A stretch of 64,000 bases of DNA from Gemmatimonadota bacterium (GTDB taxonomy: Bacteria > Gemmatimonadota > Gemmatimonadetes > Gemmatimonadales > Gemmatimonadaceae), in NCBI GenBank assembly GCA_016714015.1, contig JADJNZ010000001.1:744001-808000 (forward strand), read 5' to 3'. Below are positions 7,852-15,619 of the stretch, in pieces; the stretch's first letter is position 1; every line of letters begins with the position of its first letter. The notes under the pieces are model-generated. The model was not told the DNA's origin. It saw only the letters and a program-made list of their open reading frames with translations, and did not search any database. A program made the translations under genes and the position numbers.

Positions 7852-9493
7852 CGGCGTTGACCTGAGTGGTCGGTCGCCGCTTGGCATGGGCGACCAGCCG
7901 CATGGAGGCCTGTCGCACCTCGCGATCGCGATCGTCGCGCAGCACCTGCACGGCGGCCATCGCCTGCGGGGTCCGGATGGCGACGAGCGCGATGCACGCT
8001 TGGATGCGCAGGCCCGAGGCATCGCGCTGGGGGTTGGCCGCCTGCCCCTGCGCGATGGCGATCAGCACGTGCACCGCCTCGGGCGTTCCGAGCGTCCCGA
8101 GGGCCGCCACGGTGGCGTAGAGGACCTCGCGATCCCGCTCGGTCTTGAGCAGCGGTTCGAGCAGTCCGAGCAGGCGCGGGTCCTTCCGCGACGCGAGTCC
8201 GGTCACCGCCCGCAGGCGCACCAGCGGCGACTCGTCCGCGAGCGCGAAGGCGACGGACTCGAAGGCGCCGTCGCCATCGAACCGCGAGAGCGCAGCGACC
8301 ACGTCGCGCCGCGCGCGCGCGTCGGGATGCTCGAGCAGGTCGTCGAGGGCGAGCTCGCTCGGAGTGTCGCGCAGGGCGCCGAGGATGGCGATCGCCTGGC
8401 GCACGATGATCTCGTTCGGATCGCCGACCTGCGTCCGGAGCGCCTCGTGAGCGCGCGGCAACCCGCGCAGGCACTCAAGGCAATGCCCCAGCGCCGCCGC
8501 GTCCGGGGCGGTGGTGCACGCATCGAGCACGGCCTCGGCGCCGTCGATGCCGAACCGGTACAACGCGAGCTGGAGGCGCTCCACCGCCTCGAGGTCGTCG
8601 GCCCGCGCGTGACGGAGCACGGCGAGCTGTCGGAGGAGCACCGGTCGCGCGAGGCGGCGCACGGCGTGATTGAAGGCCTGACGTCGCTCGTCCGATGGGT
8701 CGGCCTCGATCTGCGCGAACTCGATCGCGAGCAACGCGGCGATCCCGAGGATGAGCGCCTCGTGCCGACCCTGCCGGAACGCGAGATCACAGTAGGTGAC
8801 CATCTGCTCGAGGCCGAGCGCGCGTCGCTTGGGCTCGTCGGCGTGCTCGAGGATCGTGATGGCCGCGAGCAACGCCTCGTCGGTCGCCTCGGGGATCGCG
8901 AGCGCGCGCATGAGGCGCACGGGCGCGTCGCGAGGGACCGGCGGACCCGCGTCCGCCTCGCTCGGTTGCGGCAGCGCGCGCGGAGTCCGCCGGGCGGACG
9001 GGGTCTCGGCGATCGGCGCGGTCGGATCCGCGTTGGAGACCAGTGGGGCCGGCGCGGCCGCCGCCTCGCTGAGCGCCGGCCGCTCCTGGGTGTACCGTCG
9101 CGCCCGCAGCCGCCGCGGCAGCGCCTTCGCGTCGAGCACCGCGGCGCGCGACGCGAAGCGGGCGACGGGATCGCCGTCCCCCGGTGCGGCGGCGAGGAGG
9201 CGCGCCAGGTCGAGCAGGTCCGCTTGCGACGCACGCGGCGTCACCCCGAGCTCCTCGACCCCGTACGCCGCGAACCGCGCGGCCACTTCCGGCAACTCCA
9301 CGGGGATCCCGTTCGCGAGCAAGCCGCCTTCCACGAGTGCGAACGTCACGGTCCCGCTCTTCGCCGCCTCGACCACGCTCCGGGCGGCATCGCGCAGCTC
9401 GAGCCCCCCCGCCGACGGGTCGAGCGCGAGCTGGACCAGTCTCGCGAAGCGCGAGACGAGTTCGGGGTTCGAGGTGGCGTCGCCGTCGGTCAT
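7838..9493 (-). CDS. HEAT-repeat domain protein
   Basis: A 551-residue, mostly helical soluble protein. The ATG at 9493 was chosen; the open frame continues upstream only as low-quality Arg-rich sequence. Residues 1-110 form an acidic helical domain, 110-190 a Pro/Ala-rich linker, and about 200-551 a series of HEAT-like helical pairs, for example EIIVRQAIAILGALRDTPSE, ARRDVVAALSRFDG, SPLVRLRAVTGLASR and REVLYATVAALGTLG. Such arrays are scaffolds for protein or nucleic acid binding. No catalytic motif is visible. It is divergent from the deacetylase gene, with 96 bp between them. Confidence 0.82.
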   Translation of the reverse strand: MTDGDATSNPELVSRFARLVQLALDPSAGGLELRDAARSVVEAAKSGTVTFALVEGGLLANGIPVELPEVAARFAAYGVEELGVTPRASQADLLDLARLLAAAPGDGDPVARFASRAAVLDAKALPRRLRARRYTQERPALSEAAAAPAPLVSNADPTAPIAETPSARRTPRALPQPSEADAGPPVPRDAPVRLMRALAIPEATDEALLAAITILEHADEPKRRALGLEQMVTYCDLAFRQGRHEALILGIAALLAIEFAQIEADPSDERRQAFNHAVRRLARPVLLRQLAVLRHARADDLEAVERLQLALYRFGIDGAEAVLDACTTAPDAAALGHCLECLRGLPRAHEALRTQVGDPNEIIVRQAIAILGALRDTPSELALDDLLEHPDARARRDVVAALSRFDGDGAFESVAFALADESPLVRLRAVTGLASRKDPRLLGLLEPLLKTERDREVLYATVAALGTLGTPEAVHVLIAIAQGQAANPQRDASGLRIQACIALVAIRTPQAMAAVQVLRDDRDREVRQASMRLVAHAKRRPTTQVNAVIAP

Positions 9494-9589
9494 GCCTGCT
9501 GGTATCCCTCGCGGTGTCCGGATAACATACGCGCGAGACCGCCTCGGCGTCCCGTCGGCGCCGCCCTGACGTCCGGACCCGGAGTCCCC

Positions 9590-10495
9590 CTGCCGCTCCA
9601 CGCCTGGTCGAGCGCGCACTACGTGATCGCGCTTCCCGAAGCCCACCGCTTCCCGATCGCCAAGTACGCGTTGCTGCGCGACGCGGTGCTCGCGGAGGGC
9701 ATCGTGCGCGCCGAGCACCTGCACGACCCGGCGCGCGCGCCGCTGGAGGACGTGCGGCGCGTGCACGATGCCGCGTATCTCGACCGTCTCGTCCGCGGGA
9801 CCATGCCGGCCGCGGAGCAGCGGCTGGTCGGATTCCCCTGGAGCGAAGGGCTCGTGGAGCGGTCGTTCCGCGCGAGCGGAGGCACCCTCGAGGCCGCCGA
9901 TCGCGCGCTCCGCGACGGCATCGCGATGAACCTCGCCGGCGGGACGCACCATGCGTTCGCCGACCGCGGCGAGGGGTTCTGCGTGCTCAACGACGTCGCG
10001 ATCGCCGTGCGGGCGCTGCGCGCGGCCGGGCGCGTCGGCCGGGTGGCGATCATCGACCTCGACGTGCATCAGGGGAACGGCACGCACGCGCTCCTCGCGG
10101 CGGACGACGCGAGCTACACCTTCTCCATGCACGGGCGGCGGAACTACCCGTTCCGGAAGGTCGCCGGACGGCTCGACGTCGAACTCGAGGACGGCACGCA
10201 GGACACCGAGTACCTCGAACGGCTCTCGGCGGCCCTGCCCGGCGTCCTCGCGAGCGCGCGACCGGATCTCGTCTTCTACCTCGCGGGCGCCGATCCGCAC
10301 GAGGGGGATGCGCTCGGCCGGCTCGCGCTCACCTTCGACGGGCTCATGAAGCGCGACGCGCTCGTGCTCGAGCTCGCGCGATCGATCGGCGTGCCGGTGG
10401 CGATCGCGATCGCCGGCGGCTATGGTCGGGACATCCGCGACACCGTGCGCGTCCACTGCAACACGGCGCGCATCGCGCGCGACTTCCTCGCCTGA
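9590..10495 (+). CDS. Histone deacetylase-like (class IV type) zinc amidohydrolase
   Basis: An arginase-fold deacetylase of about 301 residues. The catalytic set is complete: the paired histidines in GGTHHAFADRG, zinc ligands D and H in IIDLDVHQGNGTH, the third zinc Asp in AGADPHEGD, and the transition-state tyrosine in GGYGRD. Bacterial relatives deacetylate acetyl-lysine proteins or acetylpolyamines. The start is odd: no ATG, GTG or TTG precedes the conserved first strand (LHAWSSAHYVIALPEAHRFP). A CTG at 9590 has a GGAG 5 bases upstream and gives exactly the family's usual N-terminus, so I place the start there. The first conventional codon is GTG 9623, which would remove the first strand. 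Confidence 0.85.
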   Translation: MPLHAWSSAHYVIALPEAHRFPIAKYALLRDAVLAEGIVRAEHLHDPARAPLEDVRRVHDAAYLDRLVRGTMPAAEQRLVGFPWSEGLVERSFRASGGTLEAADRALRDGIAMNLAGGTHHAFADRGEGFCVLNDVAIAVRALRAAGRVGRVAIIDLDVHQGNGTHALLAADDASYTFSMHGRRNYPFRKVAGRLDVELEDGTQDTEYLERLSAALPGVLASARPDLVFYLAGADPHEGDALGRLALTFDGLMKRDALVLELARSIGVPVAIAIAGGYGRDIRDTVRVHCNTARIARDFLA

Positions 10496-10515
10496 CGCAC
10501 CTCCACGAGACCTCC

Positions 10516-11409
10516 GTGCCCCCGATCCCGCCGCCACTCGCCGAAGGGTTCACGACCACCACCGCGGTGCCGCTCTACTGGAGCCGCTACGCGCCGCGCG
10601 CGCCGTTCAGCCGTCTCGTGGTGCTGCATGGCGGACCGGGGGCACACCATGACTACCTGCTCCCGCAGATGCTCGACCTCGCGCAGGAGCGTGCCTGCCT
10701 CTTCTACGACCAGCGAGGGGGCGGCCGGTCGAAGACCGACGATCGCACGCCGATCACCTGGCGGACGCACGTGGACGATCTCACGGCGGTCATCGCCGAG
10801 CTGGCGCCCGGGCCACTGACGCTCGTCGGCTACTCGTGGGGGGCGCTGCTGGCGATGCTCTACGCCACGGAGGCACAGGCGGGTCGAGCCGGTCCGGAGC
10901 CGGTCCGGCTCGTGCTGCTCGACCCCGCCCCCATCTCGCGCGCGTTCCGCGACCGTTTCGAGGCGGAGTTCGCCGCTCGCCAGTCGGGACCGGCGATCAC
11001 AGCGCTACGCGATGCGCTCGCGGCGAGCGGCCTTCGCGAGTCCGACCCGGCGGCCTACAAGCAGCGGACCTTCGAGCTGAGCGTCGCCGGGTACTTCGCC
11101 GACCCGTCGCGCGCGCGCGACCTGACGCCGTTCCGCGTGACCGGCCGGGTCCAGCAGTCGGTCTGGGAGTCCCTGGGCGACTTCGACCTCACGCCCGCAC
11201 TGCGTGACCTTCGCCTCCCCTCGCTGGTCGTACATGGGAAGCAGGACCCCATCCCGCTGGCGTCCGCACAGGCGTGCGCCGAGGCACTCTCGGCGCACGC
11301 CTGCTGGCTGGACGACTGCGGCCACGTACCCTACGTCGAGCAGCCGGCAGCGCTCTTCTCGGCGGTGCGCGACTTCCTGTACGACACCGAATCCCTCGTC
11401 CGAACCTGA
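10516..11409 (+). CDS. Proline iminopeptidase-like alpha/beta hydrolase
   Basis: A 297-residue cytosolic alpha/beta hydrolase starting at GTG 10516. The oxyanion motif HGGPGAHHDY and the following YDQRGGGRS are the signature of the prolyl aminopeptidase (S33) group. The nucleophile elbow is GYSWGA, the acid is probably the Asp in HGKQDPIP, and the catalytic His is in DDCGHVPYVEQP. It would release N-terminal proline, or act as a related small-ester hydrolase. It lies 20 bases after the deacetylase and one base before the next gene, so the three are probably one transcript. Confidence 0.88.
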   Translation: MPPIPPPLAEGFTTTTAVPLYWSRYAPRAPFSRLVVLHGGPGAHHDYLLPQMLDLAQERACLFYDQRGGGRSKTDDRTPITWRTHVDDLTAVIAELAPGPLTLVGYSWGALLAMLYATEAQAGRAGPEPVRLVLLDPAPISRAFRDRFEAEFAARQSGPAITALRDALAASGLRESDPAAYKQRTFELSVAGYFADPSRARDLTPFRVTGRVQQSVWESLGDFDLTPALRDLRLPSLVVHGKQDPIPLASAQACAEALSAHACWLDDCGHVPYVEQPAALFSAVRDFLYDTESLVRT

Positions 11410-11410
11410 G

Positions 11411-11872
11411 ATGTCCCAGCACGACGAGATCGTCCAGCCGCACGTCGGCGTCATCGAACACAACGGGCACCGCTACACGGTGTCCGTGCGCATCGTGTGG
11501 GACGGCATCGAGTATGTCGGCCGGCTCTGGTTCGCGGACGAAGGGTGGGATGACCTCGGCATCCCGGATCGCGGCGCCTTCCCGGGTCGGACGCGCGACG
11601 AGGTGATCGTGCAGGCGAAGCGGCTCACCGAGCCGGACATGGTGAAGCGCTACAAGCGCGCCCTCGCCGAGAAGCGCCGCTACTCCGGGCTCCGCAAGCA
11701 CACCGAGGAGATCCTCGCGAAGATCCGCTACCTCAACCAGGTGGCCGTCTCGATGCGCGCCGGACTGCTCGATGTCGATGGCGCGGCGCAGGAGATCGAC
11801 CTCACGGAGCAGCAGCTGCACGGGCTGATCGCCGAGCTCGGGAAGCACGCAGGGATCGAACAGGGGAGCTGA
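11411..11872 (+). CDS. Uncharacterised 153-aa protein
   Basis: Not recognised. The ATG at 11411 is one base after the previous stop, implying translational coupling with the hydrolase. The N-terminal 60 residues are beta-like and rich in aromatic residues (GHRYTVSVRIVWDGIEYVGR, then WFADEGWDDLG). The C-terminal 85 residues are strongly helical and charged, beginning KRYKRALAEKRRYSG. No signal peptide, Cys or membrane segment is present, so it is predicted to be cytosolic. Confidence 0.75.
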   Translation: MSQHDEIVQPHVGVIEHNGHRYTVSVRIVWDGIEYVGRLWFADEGWDDLGIPDRGAFPGRTRDEVIVQAKRLTEPDMVKRYKRALAEKRRYSGLRKHTEEILAKIRYLNQVAVSMRAGLLDVDGAAQEIDLTEQQLHGLIAELGKHAGIEQGS

Positions 11873-11947
11873 CGGGACGGGCCCGAGGGTGACAGGATGA
11901 GGCCCGCCGTGCGGCCGAGCTTCATCCTTCCACCTTCAGCCTTGCCT

Positions 11948-11953
11948 TAGCTT
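11948..11953 (+). promoter_or_regulatory. Possible -10 element for polX, leaderless transcript
   Basis: The hexamer TAGCTT lies 6 bases before the polX ATG. If it is a -10 box, transcription would begin at or next to the A of the start codon, and no Shine-Dalgarno sequence is seen there. No convincing -35 box is present. The same TAGCTT occurs upstream of the HD-domain gene and the PPC lipoprotein gene. Confidence 0.3.
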
Positions 11954-11959
11954 TCCCCC

Positions 11960-13690
11960 ATGGACTCCCGCTCCGCCGCCCACCTGCTCCACGAGATCGT
12001 CGCGCTGCTCGAGCTGCAGGGCGAGGATCCCACGGTGCCGGCGCCGTACGCCGACGCGGCGCGCGCACTCGCCGCGGCCGATGCGCAGCCCATCGCCGAC
12101 CTGCTGCGCCGCGACAAGCGGCGCTTCGCCCCCGAGGTCCTCGAGGTCCTCGAGGAGCTGAAGGCGACCGGCGAATCGACGCTCCTCGACCGCCTGCGCG
12201 AATCCACGCCGGAAGGGCTCTTCGAGATGATGCGCGTGCCGGGCCTCGGCCCGTCGCGCATCCGCCGGATCCACGAAGGACTGGGCATCGACACGCTGCA
12301 GGATCTCGAGGAAGCGGCGCGCGACGGCCGCCTCGCCAAGCTCCCCCGCTTCGGGGCGCGAACCGCGGAGCAGGTGCTTCGCGGCATCGCCTGGCTCAAG
12401 GAGAGCGGCGCGCGGATCCTGCTGCCGCATGGGCGCGCCGAGGCGGAACGTCTCCTCGCCGTGGTGCGCCGGCAGCCGGGGGTCGTCCGGGCCGAGATCG
12501 CCGGGGCCGTGCGCCGTCACTGCGAGACGGTGAGCGAGATCGAGATCGTCGCGGCCTGCGCGCGCGAGCCCGAGGCCGTCGCGGCCGCCCTCGCGCGCGC
12601 GCCTGGCGTCCGCGACTCGGTCGGGAGCGGGACGCGCGAGGTCGCCATCCGCTATGACGACGGCATCCGGCTCGTCCTGCAGGCGGTCCCCGCCGACCAG
12701 TTCGTGGTGACCTGGTTCCGCGCGACCGGCAGCGAGTCGCACGTCGATGAGGTGAGCGCGCGCGCCGCGCGCCGCGGGCTCACCCTCGCGGCGCATGGCC
12801 TGCACCGCGCGGACGGCACCGTCGTCGAGCTCGCCGATGAGCCGGCGCTGTACGCGGCCGTCGGATTGCCCTGGCTCCCGCCGGAGCTCCGCGAGGGCCT
12901 CGGCGAGGCGGAGGCCGCCGCCGACGGCACGCTCCCGCGGCTCATCGACGCGGGGGACATCACCGGAGTGCTGCACTGCCACTCGCAGTACTCCGACGGC
13001 GGCGCGACCATCGCCGAGCTCGCCGCCGCCGCACGGGCCCGCGGCTGGACCTACCTCGGCGTGAGCGACCACTCGCAGTCGGCGTTCTACTCGGGCGGCC
13101 TCACCGTCGAGTCGCTCCAGCGGCAGCACGACGAGATCGACGCCATCAACGCGAGCTTCTCCGACTTCCGCGTCCTCAAGGGCGTCGAGGCCGACATCCT
13201 GCCGTGCGGGCGCATCGACTATCCGGTCGACGTGCTCGACCGTTTCGACTACGTGATCGCGAGCGTGCACTCGCGCTTCGGCATGAACGAGTCGCAGATG
13301 ACCGAGCGCGTGCTCAAGGCGCTCGAGGACCCGCACATGGCCATCCTCGGCCATCCCACCGGCCGCCTGCTCCTCACGCGAGAACCCTACGCGATCGACA
13401 TGGACGCCGTGATGCAGCGCGCCGGCGAGCTCGGCGTCGCCATCGAGCTCAACGCCGACCCGCACCGGCTCGACCTCGACTGGCGGCTCGCCAGGTCGGC
13501 GGGCGCGCACGGGGCGCGCATCGAGATCGGACCCGACGCGCACTCGGTCGACGGCCTCGAGAACATCCACCTCGGCATCGGCATGGCCCGGAAGGCCTGG
13601 CTCACCCCCGCCGACGTGATCAACACGCGCTCGGCGGCGGCCGTCGTCGACTTCGCGACGAGGCGCCGCCTGGCGCGCGCGTCGGCCTGA
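11960..13690 (+). CDS. polX: PolX-type protein: PHP nuclease with degenerate polymerase site
   Basis: A 576-residue protein with bacterial PolX architecture: N-terminal 8-kDa helical and helix-hairpin-helix regions (VPGLGPSRIRRI, then LPRFGARTAEQV), a beta-type nucleotidyltransferase palm (about 160-310), and a C-terminal PHP domain (about 335-570). In PolX the palm carries DxD followed by a third Asp. Here those positions are E193 and E195 (in SEIEIVA) and V239 (in IRLVLQA), so polymerase activity is doubtful. The PHP metal site looks complete: H339 and H341 in LHCHSQYSDG, then VSDHS, GVEADIL, ASVHSRFG, GHPTGR and GPDAHS. It could therefore be a 3'-5' exonuclease or AP-end processing enzyme. 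It is followed 5 bases later by endonuclease III, which supports a base-excision repair role. Confidence 0.9.
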   Translation: MDSRSAAHLLHEIVALLELQGEDPTVPAPYADAARALAAADAQPIADLLRRDKRRFAPEVLEVLEELKATGESTLLDRLRESTPEGLFEMMRVPGLGPSRIRRIHEGLGIDTLQDLEEAARDGRLAKLPRFGARTAEQVLRGIAWLKESGARILLPHGRAEAERLLAVVRRQPGVVRAEIAGAVRRHCETVSEIEIVAACAREPEAVAAALARAPGVRDSVGSGTREVAIRYDDGIRLVLQAVPADQFVVTWFRATGSESHVDEVSARAARRGLTLAAHGLHRADGTVVELADEPALYAAVGLPWLPPELREGLGEAEAAADGTLPRLIDAGDITGVLHCHSQYSDGGATIAELAAAARARGWTYLGVSDHSQSAFYSGGLTVESLQRQHDEIDAINASFSDFRVLKGVEADILPCGRIDYPVDVLDRFDYVIASVHSRFGMNESQMTERVLKALEDPHMAILGHPTGRLLLTREPYAIDMDAVMQRAGELGVAIELNADPHRLDLDWRLARSAGAHGARIEIGPDAHSVDGLENIHLGIGMARKAWLTPADVINTRSAAAVVDFATRRRLARASA

Positions 13691-13695
13691 CGCGC

Positions 13696-14367
13696 ATGGC
13701 CACCGGACGCCGACGCCCCCGCCTGCTGCGGGGCGACGCGCTCGTCGCGCACGCGCGCGAGATCCAGCGACGCCTCGCCGCGGCCTACCCTGACGCGCAT
13801 TGCGAGCTCGACCACCGGAACCCGTTCGAGCTCGCCGTCGCCACCGTGCTCTCGGCCCAGTGCACCGACAAGCGCGTGAACCTCGTGACCCCGGAGCTCT
13901 TCCGTCGCTGGCCCGACCCGTGGGCCCTCGACGCCGCGGCCATCGAGGACGTGGAAGAGGTCATCCGGAGCACCGGCTTCTTCCGCAACAAGGCCCGGTC
14001 CATCAAGGGCCTCGCGCGGGAACTCGTCGCGGAACACGACGGCACGCTACCGAGTACGATGGAAGCCCTGGTGGCCCTCCCCGGCATCGGTCGCAAGACC
14101 GCGAACGTCGTCCTCGGCAACGCGTTCGAGAAGAACGAAGGCATCGTGGTCGACACGCACGTCGCGCGACTCTCCGCGCGATTCGGCCTGACGAGGTCGA
14201 CCGATGCGGTGCGGATCGAACGGGCCCTCATGCCGCTGTTCGAGCGCGACACCTGGGCACAGCTCTCCCACCTGATGATCTGGCACGGTCGCCGTACCTG
14301 CGACGCCCGCCGCCCGAAGTGCAACGACTGCGTCCTCGTGGACGTCTGTCCCTCCGCGAACCCTTGA
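13696..14367 (+). CDS. nth: Endonuclease III (DNA glycosylase/AP lyase)
   Basis: A 223-residue base-excision repair enzyme that removes oxidised pyrimidines and nicks at AP sites. Visible features are SAQCTDKRVN with the catalytic lysine, the helix-hairpin-helix LPGIGRKTANVVLGNAF, the catalytic aspartate in VVDTHVARL, and the C-terminal 4Fe-4S cluster spaced C-x6-C-x2-C-x5-C (TCDARRPKCNDCVLVDVC). The length and all key residues are normal. It begins 5 bases after polX and its stop overlaps a possible TTG start of the next gene. Confidence 0.97.
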   Translation: MATGRRRPRLLRGDALVAHAREIQRRLAAAYPDAHCELDHRNPFELAVATVLSAQCTDKRVNLVTPELFRRWPDPWALDAAAIEDVEEVIRSTGFFRNKARSIKGLARELVAEHDGTLPSTMEALVALPGIGRKTANVVLGNAFEKNEGIVVDTHVARLSARFGLTRSTDAVRIERALMPLFERDTWAQLSHLMIWHGRRTCDARRPKCNDCVLVDVCPSANP

Positions 14368-14378
14368 ACCCGCGTCCC

Positions 14379-14861
14379 GTGTCCCTCGCCGCCCAGCTCC
14401 GCGCGCGTCCCGTCCTCGCCGGCATCACCCTGCTGCTCCTCGCGGGTCCGGCCGTCGCCGCCTGCGCCCCCAAGCCGCCGGTCGCGACCGCCCCGCAACT
14501 CCTCGCGCCGCCGGCCGACCCCTGCGTCCTCGCGCGCGAGGATGCCGCCCGGGATCCCCGGCTCGACGTCGAGCGCGTCCCCTCCCCGCTGAAGATGGAT
14601 CCGGCACCGATCAAGACCCCGGTGCCCCGCACCGTCGTCCGCGCGACGCGCGGCACCGCCATCCGTGCGGAGGTCCTCGTGGACACGCTCGGCAAGCCGG
14701 ACATGACGACCTTCGCCATGCTCGAGACCCCGCACGCCTACTACGCGACGAACCTCAAGGCGGCGATCGGCAAGTGGACCTTCGAGCCCGCCATCCGCAA
14801 CGGGTGCAAGGTGCCCCGCTACTACCAGTTCATCGTGAACCTGGGCCCCCGCCCCCGGTAG
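14379..14861 (+). CDS. Lipoprotein with TonB C-terminal-like domain
   Basis: About 160 residues. GTG 14379 (or TTG 14364, which overlaps the nth stop as TTGA) opens a lipoprotein signal with the lipobox AVAAC. After a Pro-rich spacer, residues about 85-160 (AEVLVDTLGKPDM, then KWTFEPAIRNGCKVPRYYQF) resemble the TonB C-terminal fold, in which a W/F-x-PA pattern precedes a Gly and a basic stretch. Such orphan domains occur in outer-membrane-associated proteins. There is no N-terminal helix plus proline-rich TonB body, so it is unlikely to be an energy-transducing TonB. Confidence 0.7.
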   Translation: MSLAAQLRARPVLAGITLLLLAGPAVAACAPKPPVATAPQLLAPPADPCVLAREDAARDPRLDVERVPSPLKMDPAPIKTPVPRTVVRATRGTAIRAEVLVDTLGKPDMTTFAMLETPHAYYATNLKAAIGKWTFEPAIRNGCKVPRYYQFIVNLGPRPR

Positions 14862-14936
14862 GCAGGTCCGAGGGCGGCCGCTAGATTTCACGGGTCCCCT
14901 GCTGCCCTCTCCCTACGGCCTTCTGCCTTCTCTCCC

Positions 14937-15395
14937 TTGAAAACCGCCACGTTCGAGACCAACAAGGGCACCATCGTCGCCGAGCTCTTCGAGCAGGACG
15001 CACCCGGCACGGTCGCCAACTTCGAGAAGCTCGCGAACGCGAACTTCTACGACATGATCCGCTTCCATCGCGTGATCCCCGAGTTCGTCGTGCAGGGCGG
15101 CTGCCCGAACGCCCGCATCGGTGCGACGCCGAAGGGCCCGCCGGGCACCGGCGGCCCGGGCTGGCAGATCAAGTGCGAGACGAAGGGCAATCCCCAGACG
15201 CACAAGGTGGGCGCACTCTCCATGGCGCACGCCGGCAAGGATACCGGCGGCTCGCAGTTCTTCATGGTCCTCTCCGAGGGCAACACCCGCCATCTCAACG
15301 GCGTGCACACCGTCTTCGGACAGATCACCAGCGGCCTCGACGTGATGACCCAGCTGACGGACAAGGACCACATGGTCTCGGTCCGCGTGAGCTGA
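14937..15395 (+). CDS. Peptidyl-prolyl cis-trans isomerase, cyclophilin type
   Basis: A 152-residue cytosolic cyclophilin that catalyses proline isomerisation during folding. The start is TTG 14937; the protein then begins directly with the family's first strand (TATFETNKGTIVAELF). The active-site regions are present: FHRVIPEFVVQGG with the catalytic arginine, GSQFFMVL, and LNGVHTVFGQI. The C-terminus VSVRVS is normal. A TAGATT element at 14882 may be its -10 box, and the leader between is pyrimidine-rich with a CCTTCTGCCTTC stretch. Confidence 0.93.
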   Translation: MKTATFETNKGTIVAELFEQDAPGTVANFEKLANANFYDMIRFHRVIPEFVVQGGCPNARIGATPKGPPGTGGPGWQIKCETKGNPQTHKVGALSMAHAGKDTGGSQFFMVLSEGNTRHLNGVHTVFGQITSGLDVMTQLTDKDHMVSVRVS

Positions 15396-15453
15396 CCTCG
15401 GCGCACACGCCATCGCCTCCATCCTTCCCCCTGCCACCTCCATCCCCCCGCTC

Positions 15454-15618
15454 ATGACCGCTGGAACTCCGATGGCCGGCCGCGACACCGCCGCCGCCTT
15501 CAAGGGCCTGATCCTCGGCGCCGTCTTCGTCGCGATCGTCGTCGTGACGGTCACGATGCTCACGAACAAGAAGTTCGCGGACCACGAAGCGACCCCGGCC
15601 GCCGCCGAGTCGCATTAG
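15454..15618 (+). CDS. 54-aa single-pass membrane protein
   Basis: A very small protein: a short polar N-terminus, one membrane helix (LILGAVFVAIVVVTVTMLT) and a 20-residue polar tail ending in HEATPAAAESH. The ATG at 15454 is preferred; a second Met is at codon 7. The GTG of the metal ATPase comes one base after its stop (TAGCGTG), so the two are tightly coupled. It may be a small accessory subunit or regulator of that ATPase, but there is no direct evidence for this. Confidence 0.7.
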   Translation: MTAGTPMAGRDTAAAFKGLILGAVFVAIVVVTVTMLTNKKFADHEATPAAAESH

Positions 15619-15619
15619 C

